NCBI RefSeq assembly: GCF_000182565.1
Contig: NW_015971541.1
Location: forward strand, 124,001-188,000
DNA length: 64,000 nucleotides
Source: Spizellomyces punctatus DAOM BR117
Lineage: Eukaryota > Chytridiomycota > Chytridiomycetes > Spizellomycetales > Spizellomycetaceae
Reading direction: 5' to 3'
The translations under genes and the position numbers were made by a program. The notes under the pieces were generated by a model. It did no database searches. It was not told the DNA's origin and worked only from the letters and a program-made list of their open reading frames with translations. Shown piece after piece: positions 24,201-34,602 of this stretch; position 1 is the stretch's first letter, and each line of letters starts with the position of its first letter.

Positions 24201-25583
24201 GAAAAGGATAGGGATCCAAGGGTCAGGCCCTCTGACCATATTCCTTACACCACTCTGATTGCTGGATATGGCAAAATCGGTGATATGGAGAGCGCGCTAG
24301 CAAGATTTACGGAAATGCTAGCAAAGAACATTAAGCCAGGGGTGGAAACTCATAACGCAATGATTGGCGCATATTGTGCGGTAGGCGACTTTCGGGGAGC
24401 ACAAGAATGGTTTGAGCGGGCATTTTTAAATAACCATCAGGAAGGCAACACATCTCTGCACCCGGATAGCGTCACGTTCTTTATCCTCATCAAAGCGCAT
24501 GCCGATGCAAACGATGCGGACGGAGTGGCTTTTTGGCTGGATGCCATGAACCGCGCTGGGATAGTTCCATCGCCGCCTATTCGAAATGTTGTTTTCGGGT
24601 GGCTATGTAGAACGGGCAGGACGGAACAAGCTACTGAGTGGTTTGAGATTATCCGCAAGAGTGGACATGTGGGGTCGCGGACGGTTGTTGCTGCCTTGGA
24701 AGCTTTCGCTAAGAAGCGGGATCCTGAGAGTGCTGAGGAATGGTTCTCCAAGCTGACAAGTATAGGTGCTGAGATCGACGTCAAAGCATGGACAGCACTT
24801 GCCGATGCGTATGGAAAGAGTGGAGATTTAGATGGGGTAAAGAGGACTTATGAGCGTATGTTAGAGGTTGGTTGTGAACCAAGTGCAGTAACATACCTGA
24901 CCTTGTTGGATGCTTATGCGAAGAAGGGCCATGAAAGAGGAGGACTAGAATGGATACAGAAAATGACGGCGAGGGGAGTAGCTGTCGGAGAAGAGCATGT
25001 TGTTGCTTTGATGGATGCGAGAGAAAGGGCCAAGAATTTGGAAGGTGTCCGGGAGTGTTGGTCATGGATTCTGAATCGATCATGGCCAGGACGAAATGGG
25101 AATATGGCGCAGAGTCCCAACGGCGCGAACTCCAAGCTGCCGGAACCACGTTCTTCTGAGCGTGCAAAGAGCCAAAAACCCGCCGAGCCGACAGCAAAGC
25201 CCCTTCCTCTGCACAGAGCGCAAATACCGGAAGCAGCTGCATGTGTTTACCTAGACGCTCTCGGCCGTCACTCTACACATGCTGACCTGCAAGAGGCCTG
25301 GCGAGAGATTCAAACACGTGCACAAGCACTCAAGTATGATATAACCGAAAACCAGGTGTCGTCTTTGGTCGAGGCATTGGTGCGGCTCGGTCAAGTTGAC
25401 GAGGCTGTGCAAGTGGTCTTAACTGAAAAGGCAGTGGGACAAAAGGTGTTGGTTGGCTTGATTGGAGGTGTGAAAAATATGAGTGGGTTGGTCCAAGCAC
25501 GGGCGACCCTCGAGCAAGTTCACGGGGTCGTTGGGCAAGATGTAGCCAGGAGAGTGCGTGAGACGGTCTTGGCAGAAGTCTAG
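21255..25583 (+). CDS. Large pentatricopeptide-repeat protein, probably mitochondrial
   Basis: A single open frame of 1442 codons. The N-terminus is rich in Arg/Ser/Leu with little acid until about residue 75 (RRRFSTSLRQH), typical of a mitochondrial presequence; the in-frame ATG at 21318 would begin MVHFPRSPGG. From about residue 540 onward there are tandem 35-residue helical-hairpin repeats with PPR signatures such as VTYTTLVGKHLHHGQLAEVE, TYASLINGFSRAGDL, VTFQVLIDGYCQKG, PYTTLIAGYGKIGDME and AWTALADAYGKSGDLDG. I see at least 14. PPR proteins bind organellar RNA and act in processing, stability or translation; the target cannot be told from sequence. It has no introns, unlike nearly every neighbour. 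The promoter side is shared with the MBOAT gene. Confidence 0.9.
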   Translation: MHRGTCYKLHNLPDQISAANCMVHFPRSPGGQLLRQLSSARLTLELNCFQCTKCRPVSDQASSILRRRFSTSLRQHDQQHYDQAAPYGIAKEIQQLLPEFALEDHVGEDGDKIGFPESIHEVNPEDQGMLKSPRSVSHFTTMLQKGRIRKARKVAHSPVFQSDLARLSQNDIERLLRLTVTISLSQRATNITKQKDGEEHSTKATFSASLLAIRRVLLSTLITTITNGPSDSRHGSISASRSDNGRKSMAYARELIAGRALREFLISPGPFDYQTLITAQAAIGELDGAQETVKWGLDFGVKLPLACFQILASERAKRWHWDGVRWVWQAIQRSGAPFHRAGTRLQRHSAKSAKRYVDALSAFVQLHVHDMGEEHLSDFLKRHDLLDMNDIGDIIWSRHPENRKPQAAVLKDLLRTFSSYPSRAMDVFALLRAFTQPSSEDCAIVISSVTSENDDQKILDLDEMMRKDAVSLDTETRSIIETARVRVKRRAARTGDSNIRFALRSDPPKLKLACQEFYRAREEGRVLRAETMSDLITFHVRADRKNEALEFYHTMKSWSQTPSRTAYGALISSALKNSHLTRVWTYYDEMVNSEDPEKRPNARICSRILAAISKSLPGDLRTKASKVEEEWMSMVEDGVKPNVEMWNVVLSAHASAGDLKVVLKKVAQMSEEGILPDEFTLHAIIDAHIKSRNIKEAKGYMEEFIAKTKVQPLRATINLLVANSADTASARDLVIEAEQRFGIMADSSTQSALAFVARTGAGSPGTQEEANGGSTSIFDPTFQANMLLSKEDDPTKFGEILNRPGVKPDVVTYTTLVGKHLHHGQLAEVEQLYARMRDDPATAPRPVTFHVLIHHFSQLGDVVNMRRYIRDMESAGVVPLPKTYASLINGFSRAGDLVTAEDFVLKHMVEHNVAPDVVVMNALMNARVRAGDLVGARNWRRVMMKKWKIVPNAVTFQVLIDGYCQKGTKQAMNTAVKLLEAMEKDRDPRVRPSDHIPYTTLIAGYGKIGDMESALARFTEMLAKNIKPGVETHNAMIGAYCAVGDFRGAQEWFERAFLNNHQEGNTSLHPDSVTFFILIKAHADANDADGVAFWLDAMNRAGIVPSPPIRNVVFGWLCRTGRTEQATEWFEIIRKSGHVGSRTVVAALEAFAKKRDPESAEEWFSKLTSIGAEIDVKAWTALADAYGKSGDLDGVKRTYERMLEVGCEPSAVTYLTLLDAYAKKGHERGGLEWIQKMTARGVAVGEEHVVALMDARERAKNLEGVRECWSWILNRSWPGRNGNMAQSPNGANSKLPEPRSSERAKSQKPAEPTAKPLPLHRAQIPEAAACVYLDALGRHSTHADLQEAWREIQTRAQALKYDITENQVSSLVEALVRLGQVDEAVQVVLTEKAVGQKVLVGLIGGVKNMSGLVQARATLEQVHGVVGQDVARRVRETVLAEV

Positions 25584-26302
25584 ATAGATTACACACGAGG
25601 TAGTTCACTAGGTTTATGTAATCGATTGTCCGTCCATGCTTTGGTGGACATCATCCTCCTATTTTCCAGAAAAATATTCAGAGCTAGTTCCGGCTACTGG
25701 CGTCGAGTTGACGGTGCCTGTGTGGTCAAGTACACGTGACTTTGGAGATACCCCACGATCTCACGGAGCCGCCGGCACCTTGGTACAATTTTGTCATCCA
25801 CCAGGTTGGTGAACAACTTTTAATGCCTTTTGAATCTAATTTCCTAAGCCCGTCCGATCACCTTTTCTTGCGCCGTATGGCTGGTGTGCAGGACGGACGA
25901 GGAAACGTGGGCAAAGTGATCTCACTTTTTGAGACCACATTTCAGGGCACACCGCACGCACTCCGGAGAAGGCGCGCCGCGAGTGGAAGGCAACGTGCAA
26001 GTCTGCTGGCACGCGCAAACAAAAGATCTGCTCTCTAAATCATCCAGGAAAGGAAGGGCAGGAATATATGCGCAACCGTACAATTTCCATGACCTTTAAT
26101 TTCTTGACCTACGACTGTACAATGCGAAGGTGATACGAGATCAGAGTCGAGAATGTTGGGACAAATTGATTTGCATTATCGTTCGTTTTGGGCGCTAATC
26201 GCAGTGACAGCGATTTTATCATGATTCGCAAGTATAAAATGGCATAGCTACTGTCATAATCCACGCATTGGCACCTTCGCAAATCCTTTTCTGAACCTCA
26301 TC
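25584..26302. other. Intergenic, 719 nt, no supported gene
   Basis: A non-ATG open frame at 25736-26038 ends in an Arg-rich tail and is not convincing. An ACACGTGAC element sits at 25732-25740. The last 100 nt presumably hold the RNase T2 promoter (TATAAAATGG at 26233). Confidence 0.4.
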
Positions 26303-27204
26303 ATGCACTCTATGCAAGGCGCTGTCGCTCTTGTGCTTCTGGTCGCATCCAGCGTTAACGCGGCTGCCTTGCCTTTTAATCCGCTCGCCCCGCGTGCGGC
26401 GGTTTGCGACGCTAATGCTCGCGCATGCAGCGCTCAATCTCCATCTCCCGATAGCTGCTGCATTCCCGAAAACGGTATCATCGTTTTTGCCCAGCAGTGG
26501 CTGAAAGGATATTGTGCGTCTTCAAGCTGCCGAATTACTCCGCCGAACTACTGGACCATCCACGGTGCATGGCCTGACACCTGCAGTGGCCAACAGGTAG
26601 GCCCACTTGTCATTATATATCGGATGATTAGTAGAAGATACATGTCTCAACTTTCTCTCTATCCAGACTGGGTCGTGTTCCGACGTTTCCTACTCCAATG
26701 TTGCGGGTTTGGTTCAAAGCTACGACAGCTCGGTTTATAACCAAATGAAGCAATTCTGGCCTAGTTACACTGGTGACAACAATGATTTCTGGACCCACGA
26801 GTGGGAAAAGCACGGTTCCTGCTACTCGCCGGCGGATGTCTCTGTAAGTATTCCCAGAGGATTCCGTCATTGGATACCATATTGAGCCGTGTTTCTAGTG
26901 CTTCCCCAACTTTAAGCAAGGGCAGGATCTTACGACCTACTTCCGTTACGGTTTGAACTTGCGCAACAAGTTTAACATTGGTACCGCCCTCAGCAACGCC
27001 GGCATCAACCCTGGTGGCAGCTACTCTTTGACTCAATTGCGTAGCGCGATTACCAAGACTTACCCGAACATGAAGATGTACTTCAAGTGCAAGGGTAAAA
27101 CCCTCACGGAGGTGTACATTGGCGTGTACGCGACCGCCACTGGAGGTGTGGCGGGTGCCTCTTTCTCGGGTTCAGACAGCTGCCCAGCGACGGTCTCGTA
27201 CTGA
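26303..27204 (+). CDS. Secreted ribonuclease T2
   Basis: This is an acid endoribonuclease of the RNase T2 family, secreted or vacuolar. Exons 26303-26596, 26667-26843 and 26899-27204 give 777 nt, 258 aa. A signal peptide (MQGAVALVLLVASSVNAAA) precedes a mature N-terminus with several Cys. The catalytic segments are clear: CAS-1 WTIHGAWPD (catalytic His) and CAS-2 FWTHEWEKHGSC (His, Glu, His). CAS-1 normally reads HGLWPD; Ala replaces Leu here. Cys residues fit a disulfide-rich fold. The length fits the single-domain fungal enzymes without a C-terminal extension. Confidence 0.93.
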
Positions 27205-27716
27205 ACATAATTTGTTGAGCACCTGAGACGACTTCACGCCGCGGGGATAATGGCTGGTTCATCTAATCCCGCTGTATAGACCTCATGTATACCTGTCTCT
27301 ACGTGTAGACCTTTTGTACTCGTCTTGTGAACGGAGATCTTTGTTATGGTTCGTGACTTTCTCTGTACCTTTGTCTCCCACATTGAAACGCGATCATGAT
27401 TTACCACCACGGCGCTCGTGTAATATGAGTTTCTTGGCGATTTCCCCACTGTACAGGCAAAAGACAAGATGCACAGTGAGTATACCTTCGATACAACTAA
27501 CTTTGTAGACAATTTTAATTAAGAATATGAGCAAAGCTACTGAGACGGATAGGGAGAATATTTATATTTGCACTTAAGCGTGCAAGAATGTGTTTAGCTA
27601 TAGCATCATCAGCCGATTCCGTTTGAATTCATGTTAGAAATAGCTTTTTCACCCTTTTTGTCAGGTCCCTATACTATTGACCTCGATGGTGGTGAATCGG
27701 CGCTCCCTATCACCTA

Positions 27717-28576
27717 TCACTGTTCCGTCCATTAGCTAACCATGTATTGACCATATAAAATGCGAGGAACTTACATATCCACCGCCATATCCGCCTTGAC
27801 CGCCATATTCACCTTGACCTCCGCCATATCCGCCTTGACCTCCGCCATATCCGCCTTGACCTCCGCCATATCCGCCTTGACCTCCGCCATATCCGCCTTG
27901 ACCGCCACCATATCCACCTTGACCGCCACCATATCCGCCTTGACCGCCACCATATCCACCTTGACCGCCACCATATCCGCCTTGACCTCCGCCATATCCG
28001 CCTTGACCGCCACCATATCCACCTTGACCGCCACCATATCCACCTTGACCGCCACCATATCCACCTTGACCGCCATATCCGCCTTGAAAAGCACCCGTCG
28101 GGGCGACGTTTCCTTGCCCATATTGCTCATCCGCCAACTATTGTCAAAAGTGAGCGACACGAACGAGAGTGCGGCGACCTAACTTTTCATTACCCTATGG
28201 GCTTGTGCAATCGCTTGCTGTTTCGCTCTGTCACGATCAAGCCAATCCAGTCCTTTGGTTTCAAACAACTTGTCCACTTCTGCGGCTGCTAGCCCTGCAA
28301 GAATCTCCTTCATCTGGCTATGCGACTGGGGCTGTCCATTCGCCGCACAGTGGCGCTCGTACGATTTCATAGCTTCATACCCGGCAGCGCCTGCAATGAC
28401 TTGAAGGTTTATAATGTTAGAATATGTGACTTTTTCGCTTACAAATCGAAAGCACGTCGCATACTCTCATGCGACCAGGAACTCTTGTGATGGTGTTCAA
28501 CACGCTCGGTATTGTATACTTCCTGGTTGCGCTGTTGCGCATCACCAAACCCCAAAAGATTCTCAAAATAGCCCAT
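27717..28576 (-). CDS. CipC-like DUF3759 protein with a Gly-Tyr-Gln repeat tail
   Basis: Exons 28465-28576, 28194-28399 and 27775-28137, with a probable last exon holding only the stop (TGA 27717-27719), give 227 aa. Without the last splice the frame stops at 27736. The N-terminal half matches the fungal CipC/DUF3759 family: MGYFENLLGFGD, SHEIIAGAAGYEAMKSYE, LAGLAAAEVDKLFETKGLD and WLDRDRAKQQA. From residue 124 the protein is a repeat of GGYGGGQ: twelve perfect copies plus three variants, followed directly by GGYGGGY and the stop. CipC proteins are stress- and drug-induced cytosolic proteins of unknown mechanism. The low-complexity tail is not typical of the family and resembles phase-separating Gly/Tyr/Gln domains. 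Its role is inference only. Confidence 0.8.
27775..28079 (-). repeat. Tandem 21-nt coding repeat (GGYGGGQ)n
   Basis: About fourteen units of 21 nt, differing mainly between GGAGGT-type and GGCGGT-type codons for Gly. The two synonymous variants alternate in blocks, which suggests expansion by unequal exchange or slippage. It lies wholly within the last large exon of the CipC-like gene. Confidence 0.95.
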
Positions 28577-29946
28577 TGTCGGTTGATAAGCGGTCGTTGA
28601 AGACCTGCTCGCTAGCCTTATAACTTTGGTCTCAAGGCCAAAACGCCAACATTACATCTTTTTAGAATGTTCCATAAGGGCTTGGAGTAGAATGTTCCTA
28701 GATTTTAGAAGGGTCTTGTGTCTCCCGCCTTCCCAGCCGTCACGGATCGTATTACACGTCACCAACGACAAGTCACCGTACCGCTACAACGCTGACTGTG
28801 CCTGCATCTTTACGTGCTGAGGAAAATCAGATAAGGACTACGAAATCTTCAAAGGAGAAAGTGTTGAACGGTCAACGACGAGTGTCACGAATATGAAACG
28901 ATGCCAATAACAAGGCAGTTCAACCCCCACGTCAAACAAAGCGAGAATCTCATTGCATAACCCTAAGCAACCCTGTCCTTGCTTTTCGTCTCTGCCATCG
29001 CTTCTTACTCATTGCCGTCCACCTTCAGGCAATGTGATTCATGCGCTACATGTTTTGCTGGATGTGCATTAACGGCAGACACAATGCTGTTCCACCTCAC
29101 CAGCTCAAATGATTTTCTATGTATGCTGGCCTTTTTATTACCACTGTGAATGCACAACTCATCAACTTGGTGTACCGGATACATTGGTTCGATATGATTC
29201 ACGTGAAGGCCTTTTCCCATTGGTCAATGATCGCCATAGCAACAGCATCCTTTTAACCAAGTTGAATTTCTTTTTGAAATGTTTCCCATTTTACTTTCTC
29301 CTCGTAACCATTTGAACGCGACCACAGGGCCAGTTTCGACGCACTGCAGTTTGCACACTAGTAAACGGCACTGCAGTCGACTGGCATTGCTAGGGTGGTG
29401 CGTAGGTTTGTGGCATCCAATGCCCGCACAAGCGCGGTGTTCCAAAGTCCAGTCTCCGATGATGCCTTTAACAATTTGTCAAAGCTCAACAGACTGAATA
29501 CATTACTGTAGAGACTTTCTTCTTCACCCTGAGGAGATTCTGGACTTGGAAACACCGGTTTTGCTTGTGATGTCGCGCTGGGTGTAGCTTGCCACCCAGA
29601 AGAGGGACAGGAGGTGTCGTCAGTCATTCTCCCGAACATTTAGAACGTTGGGTTTGTTTTGATGCCCACCAGAACCTCAAAATACCATAATTATTGCATA
29701 TCATAAAGGTTGTCCGGCTATTGGACAGTGCAGCTCACTGGAAAAAGTCTCCAGGGCAATGTCATGCCCTGGCTTGCCAGCGTCCCGTCTCTCCTTGAGA
29801 AGACATCCAGTGTATTATTCCAGACGCCATTGTCGTTAAGGATCGTCAAGTGCAGATCAATGGGACCGTTGGTGGAAGCAGATCATAGAACGTCACTTCC
29901 GATCGCTTGAGTCATCAAAATGGTTCAACGATCGCGCGCGTTGTGA
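28577..29946. other. Intergenic, about 1.4 kb, only unrecognised short frames
   Basis: Two stretches look coding by composition but could not be assembled. One is minus strand 29358-29639 (MTDDTSCPSSGWQ, Ser/Pro-rich). The other is 29710-29910, where both strands are open. No family is recognised and no complete splice model was found. The stretch also contains the promoters of the CipC-like gene and OMA1. Confidence 0.3.
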
Positions 29947-31800
29947 ATGCTTCCTCTGTACGTCCCAGCTTTACATCAAGGAAACACTTGTCTTGTCATG
30001 TCGTGCAGGTCATTCCTGTTGCGTTTTCCAGGCAGCACGCGGACATTTGCGCGCCAGCCGCAACTATCTCCAGCATTCAGAACCTCCCCTTTCACCTGCC
30101 CGCCCAAACGCAATGTGCAAAACATACAGCTTCGAGCATTCACAGCAACGCATTCTAGAGGGCAACGCATAATAATTCAACCCGGTCCAGAGTGGCGGGG
30201 CCGGCGAGATCAAGAATATGAGTACTTTAAACAACGTAGGTTCTAGCTGCAACAGCATATTTCAAGTTTATGGACATTTGATATATATCACCATTCACAT
30301 TCAGAGCCCCCACCCTTTTGGCAAAATAAGACATTTTTAATGTGGACTGCAGCAGGTGGAGGTCTTTTTGGAGCGTATTATGTCAGGTACCACCAGTTTC
30401 GTTGCAGAGTGCGTGCAAGGGAATGGTCCTGATTATCGATTGAAGCCATCTGGAAACAGTCCCCATAACAGGTGAGACTCGAGAATATGTCAATTTTAAA
30501 GATAATAGAGTAGGCTCATCACGATATGGCAGGCCGAAAAAGATTCATTGATGTGACTCCTCAACAAGAAAAGATGATGGCCAAGCAGGTAGGAACCCCT
30601 CTCGTGCAGATCGGTCGATTTATGATTGGTATTGGTATTGAATAAAGCGATGAATGTTCTGCTGTCCAGGCATTTCAGCAAGTGATGGCTCAGTATGGTC
30701 CGAAAATATTACCATCTTGGCATCCGTATTCCCTTTTTGTGCGCCGGGTAGCGGAGAGATTAATTAAGGGTAGGCGCACATCCACGCAAGTGACCAAACG
30801 GCAATCGACTAAGAGCTGCACCTATCTGTCTTTCAAGTGACTGGAATGAGTAATCTCCACTGGGAAGTGTACGTCATTGAAGACCCGCAGAAGAACGCTT
30901 TTGTTTTACCAGGTTATCTCTCTGAGATCGTCACACTCTTTATACATCCAAAGTCTAAGATGTGTATGATGCAGGCGGAAAAATCTTTGTCTTCACCGGC
31001 CTGATTCCCATTGTAGAGGACGAAAACGGCATGGCCGCAGTACTTGGGCACGAAGTGAGTCTCATCTTTGGAAATAGAGTGGCAATATCCATCGCTCATC
31101 ACTCTGTCCGACTTTTCAGATTGCACACCAAATTGCACGCCATTCCGCTGAAAAGCTCTCTTGGGCTAAAATATTGATTGTAGCGCAACTGCTCATGGCG
31201 TACATTTTTGACCCGGGGATGCTCTTTAGTCGTTTGTTCCTAGAGCTTGGCATCTTGATGCCTTTCTCCCGCAAAATGGAGTCGGAAGCAGACTACATTG
31301 GTACGGACAATTCGGTCCTATGAAGCTGTACACAACCTCACTAATTGCCCCACCATTGTAGGACTGAGGCTCATGGCGCAGGCCTGCTATGACCCGGTGG
31401 CGGCAGTGGGTTTATGGGAGGTACATATGAAGCATCATGATTAACACATTAATTGACGCTATCTCACAATCTGTCAACTTTCTAGCGCATGAAGGAGGCT
31501 CAGAGGAGCTCAAAGTTGCTCGAGTATGTCAGTACACATCCCAGCCCGGGTGAGTTGACTTGGGATTGGTACTAAATTACGAGGACATATCTGACGATGG
31601 GATGGATATTAGAGAAACGGATACAGAAGATTACTGAATGGCTACCCGAGGCAGAGATGATTAGAGAAGAGTCGGACTGTGAACATGTAATGTTTGGCAT
31701 CGTTGTCCAAAAGTCAAGTGGACTTGCTAACGCGAAAAAATTCCATCAGACCGCATCCATCATGGATAGCTTCCGCCACCTACCACGGCCCATTTGGTAG
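29947..31800 (+). CDS. OMA1: OMA1-type mitochondrial inner-membrane metallopeptidase (M48)
   Basis: OMA1 is a stress-activated zinc protease of the inner membrane. Twelve exons are placed: 29947-30235, 30305-30386, 30446-30471, 30533-30588, 30670-30769, 30838-30912, 30975-31054, 31120-31300, 31362-31420, 31486-31549, 31613-31686 and 31750-31800. They total 1137 nt, 378 aa. A long basic, acid-poor N-terminus serves as presequence (a second ATG at 29998). One membrane span follows (FLMWTAAGGGLFGAYYV), then HLETVPITGRKRF and the zinc site GHEIAHQIARH with the third ligand in SEADYIG. The HExxH motif is split by an intron between Glu and Ile. Exon 3 is 26 nt. The length and motif order fit yeast Oma1. 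Confidence 0.93.
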
Positions 31801-32070
31801 CGATTTATTATGAATATCTATGAACATTTCGGTGAAGGCATTTTGGAGCGCTCTATCTCCTGTGTTTGAATTTTATGAACGGCGTGGCTTCACGTTAGAT
31901 TCCGATATAATGGCTTTCTCTGTTACGTTGACTGTCTTTACAACATCCAAAAAAGGTACCACTTTCCCGTTGGTATATTAAATTCTTCCTCCGTGAAATC
32001 CTTGAGTGGCTTCCTCGACTGTAGCACCCGACAGAGATTACGACCTCCTTGAAGTGCTTCTGAATTCAAC

Positions 32071-34602
32071 TTACTGGGCTGACACTGTAGCAGCAGCTGA
32101 CGCTCGTACATTATCTAACATCCGAGTTGCACTGTAATTGTTCGCACCAGCAGGTGCATAGTGCACATTTGTTTCCGATCTTGGCACCAAACTTTCCGGT
32201 TCGCGCTTTTCTGTGGGTGGGTCATGCGATTCTACAATTGTCACACGCTTCTTAATCCCCTCGGCGCTGCGAGGTGGTGTAACAGGAGCAGGCAAAGGTT
32301 TGTCCTGTGCCAGCACGTCTTCCTGCCATTTATGTAAGGTGGGTGCAGGTGTAGGCGGTTTGATGTTCGAAGGCTGTTGTGCGATAGTTCCCAGATCCGC
32401 CGGACGTTGCTTCGGGAATAATTCTGGGTGGCTTTGCATGAATTTCAGCGCGTATTCGTCCGCATCCGTCAAGATGAAGGGATGGTGGAAGAAGACAAGT
32501 TCGGCACCTGAAAGTTCATTTTAGGGCTCTCTGCTGCTGAATAGATTGATAAAAACAAATGCTTCAAACGTACCAATATGAAAGTCTTCTGCTGCGTAGA
32601 ATCCAACGCCATCTGGCTTCCTAATTCTCTGTTTTTCCAAGAACTTGCCCCCTACAATACCAGTATTTCGCGCCTTTGGCTCAAAGACACTGACAGTATC
32701 ATCTGCAACATAGAATGACACCACAAAACGTCGATCACGATCCACCTGTTTTGTTGCGCGGAGAACAGCCGAGAACCGGAGAACGACACCGTCGTAAAGC
32801 ATGAGTTTTCTGAAGTCTTTTTTGGGCGGTACAGAGGCCCCGATCATGGGCACAGCGGTTGTGGGCATTGGAGCATTGGCTTGACCAACCGCGGCTGGTG
32901 TCAAGGGTGAGGGTGGGAGCAAAAGTTCGTAATTGCCCTGCACCACATTTTGGGGGATTTCGGAAGCCGCCACGTCAGAGTCATGTTGTTCATAGTCTTC
33001 AATACGAACGGGGTCAAAAGTCTCCACTCCATACTTTTCATAGTAATAGTCCTTGGTAAAATCATCACAATCGCAAACCACAAATGGACGGCCATACAAA
33101 TGCAACACGGCTCCAATCATGAAATCCCGTTCGTTAAAATACTCGCCATCACTCGATTCATTGTTATGTCCGTACAAAAAGTGTCGCATTCTTTTGGGTA
33201 ATTTACTCCGACGTAAGAAAAGGGTGTTTGAATCTCGCCCGGCATTCGCAGGGATATGTTCACGAATCTCGATCGTATCATCGGACAGGTAGTAGTGAAC
33301 CACCATTTGACGCAGATCGCCAAACACGCTGTTGGTGTCATCCCAGACGCAGTAGAAGCGGAGGACCCGACGATCGTTCTCAAGGAACTTTTTGAGGGAT
33401 GTCTGAGGTGGACGGGGGCGAGTTGCTCGCATACGGGATTTGAGCTCGTCACGATGTGCGGTGTAGGGATCCACCGGAAAAGTGCCATTTTCGGGTACGT
33501 TTATGTTGAGTGAGTGAAGGAAATCCTGTTGCAAAAAGATGTCTTGATGAGAATCTTGTTCGTACTTAACCAAGGGAAATTTGTCACTCACCTCGGTAAA
33601 CTTGTCACAACCAACAATCTTGAACGTCCTAGCATAGAATGTAACCTCCTTTCCAACATTGAAATCTGCCACAGTGTAGTGCTGTCCAACTTCGGATTCG
33701 GGTTTTGGAATCCGATGTCGACGAATTAATGTACCTAGTGACCGAGACAAATCAGTCATCTAATGGTTAAGCAGGAAGAAGAAAACACATTTTCCATATC
33801 CAACCTTGTGGGATGCCGCTGTTTACGGTTTTTGGCTCGCTAACGTGAACGGAGTCGTCTTCAAGGTAAAAATAAATGTTCACCCTGACGTGGAGCGAAC
33901 ATGCTCAGATCAGCGATGCTGCAAACGGTAGGAGGGAATATGAACGTACTTTCGCACACGGTACTGCTCCTCTCGTCTTTCGTGAACCGCTTCTTGAAAG
34001 TATGCATAGAAGCGGAGAACCTGACCACATGAGAGATAACTTGGGTTAGCCAGATGTTGTACTGGTACGTTTCTCACATCAATCATGTCGCCAAGATTGA
34101 GCAGTAATTCCCTGCTGTCTGTGAGTACACCGCACGACCCACCTTTCGATCAAACGCAACCCAAGCAGGTACTCCCTCCCCGGCATTATCGCTATGCGGA
34201 TATAACTCGACAGATGTGTGAATCTTGCTTCGTTCCTGTCCGTGAATGGGGATACCGCCTATGAAAAAAGGAACGATTCAACCTTTGGTCGCAAAAGGAC
34301 CAACTGCGTTATTATCAATGTTTTTACCAATCCCCGGGGCTTCCTTGAAGACCGCTACTCCATTGCTGTAGTCGAATGCGTGAGATTTACGTTGATTTGG
34401 CAGGTCCTGTGGATGGAATAGAATACGCAAAGTTAAGATAAATATTGCACAAGGTTTTGCTCACATTTCACTCTCGAGAGGAAAAATACCGTATGCGCTC
34501 CAAAAGCACAGTCAACTGGAACTGTACCTTGTCCAAATCAAACTGAAAACCCGGCAAAAATGGCAGTTTGTGTTGCAGCTGGTGCAAAACCGGGTCTCTC
34601 AT
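32071..34602 (-). CDS. EFHC2: EFHC2-type DM10-domain ciliary protein
   Basis: Seven exons (34528-34602, 34328-34406, 34143-34258, 33950-34020, 33805-33884, 32574-33734, 32071-32507) total 2019 nt, 672 aa. The order is LPFLPGFQFD, then a first DM10 domain ([39 protein letters not shown]). The second is VLRFYCVWDD..HYYLSDDTIEIREH; the third is VVLRFSAVLR..FYVADDTVSVFEP with ILTDADEYALKFM. The C-terminal tail is Pro-rich and disordered, without an EF-hand. It is a paralogue of the EFHC1 gene 22 kb upstream, and opposite in strand. Exons 4 and 5 are short; exon 6 is long and fused relative to EFHC1. It diverges from UBE2W with about 580 nt between starts. Confidence 0.93.

Noticed and set aside
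25736-26038. Open frame with an Arg-rich C-terminus
   Set aside because: It has no ATG, no family, and its composition is not gene-like.
27775-28079. CRISPR-like regular repeat
   Set aside because: Repeats are contiguous, in frame and encode GGYGGGQ; there are no spacers.
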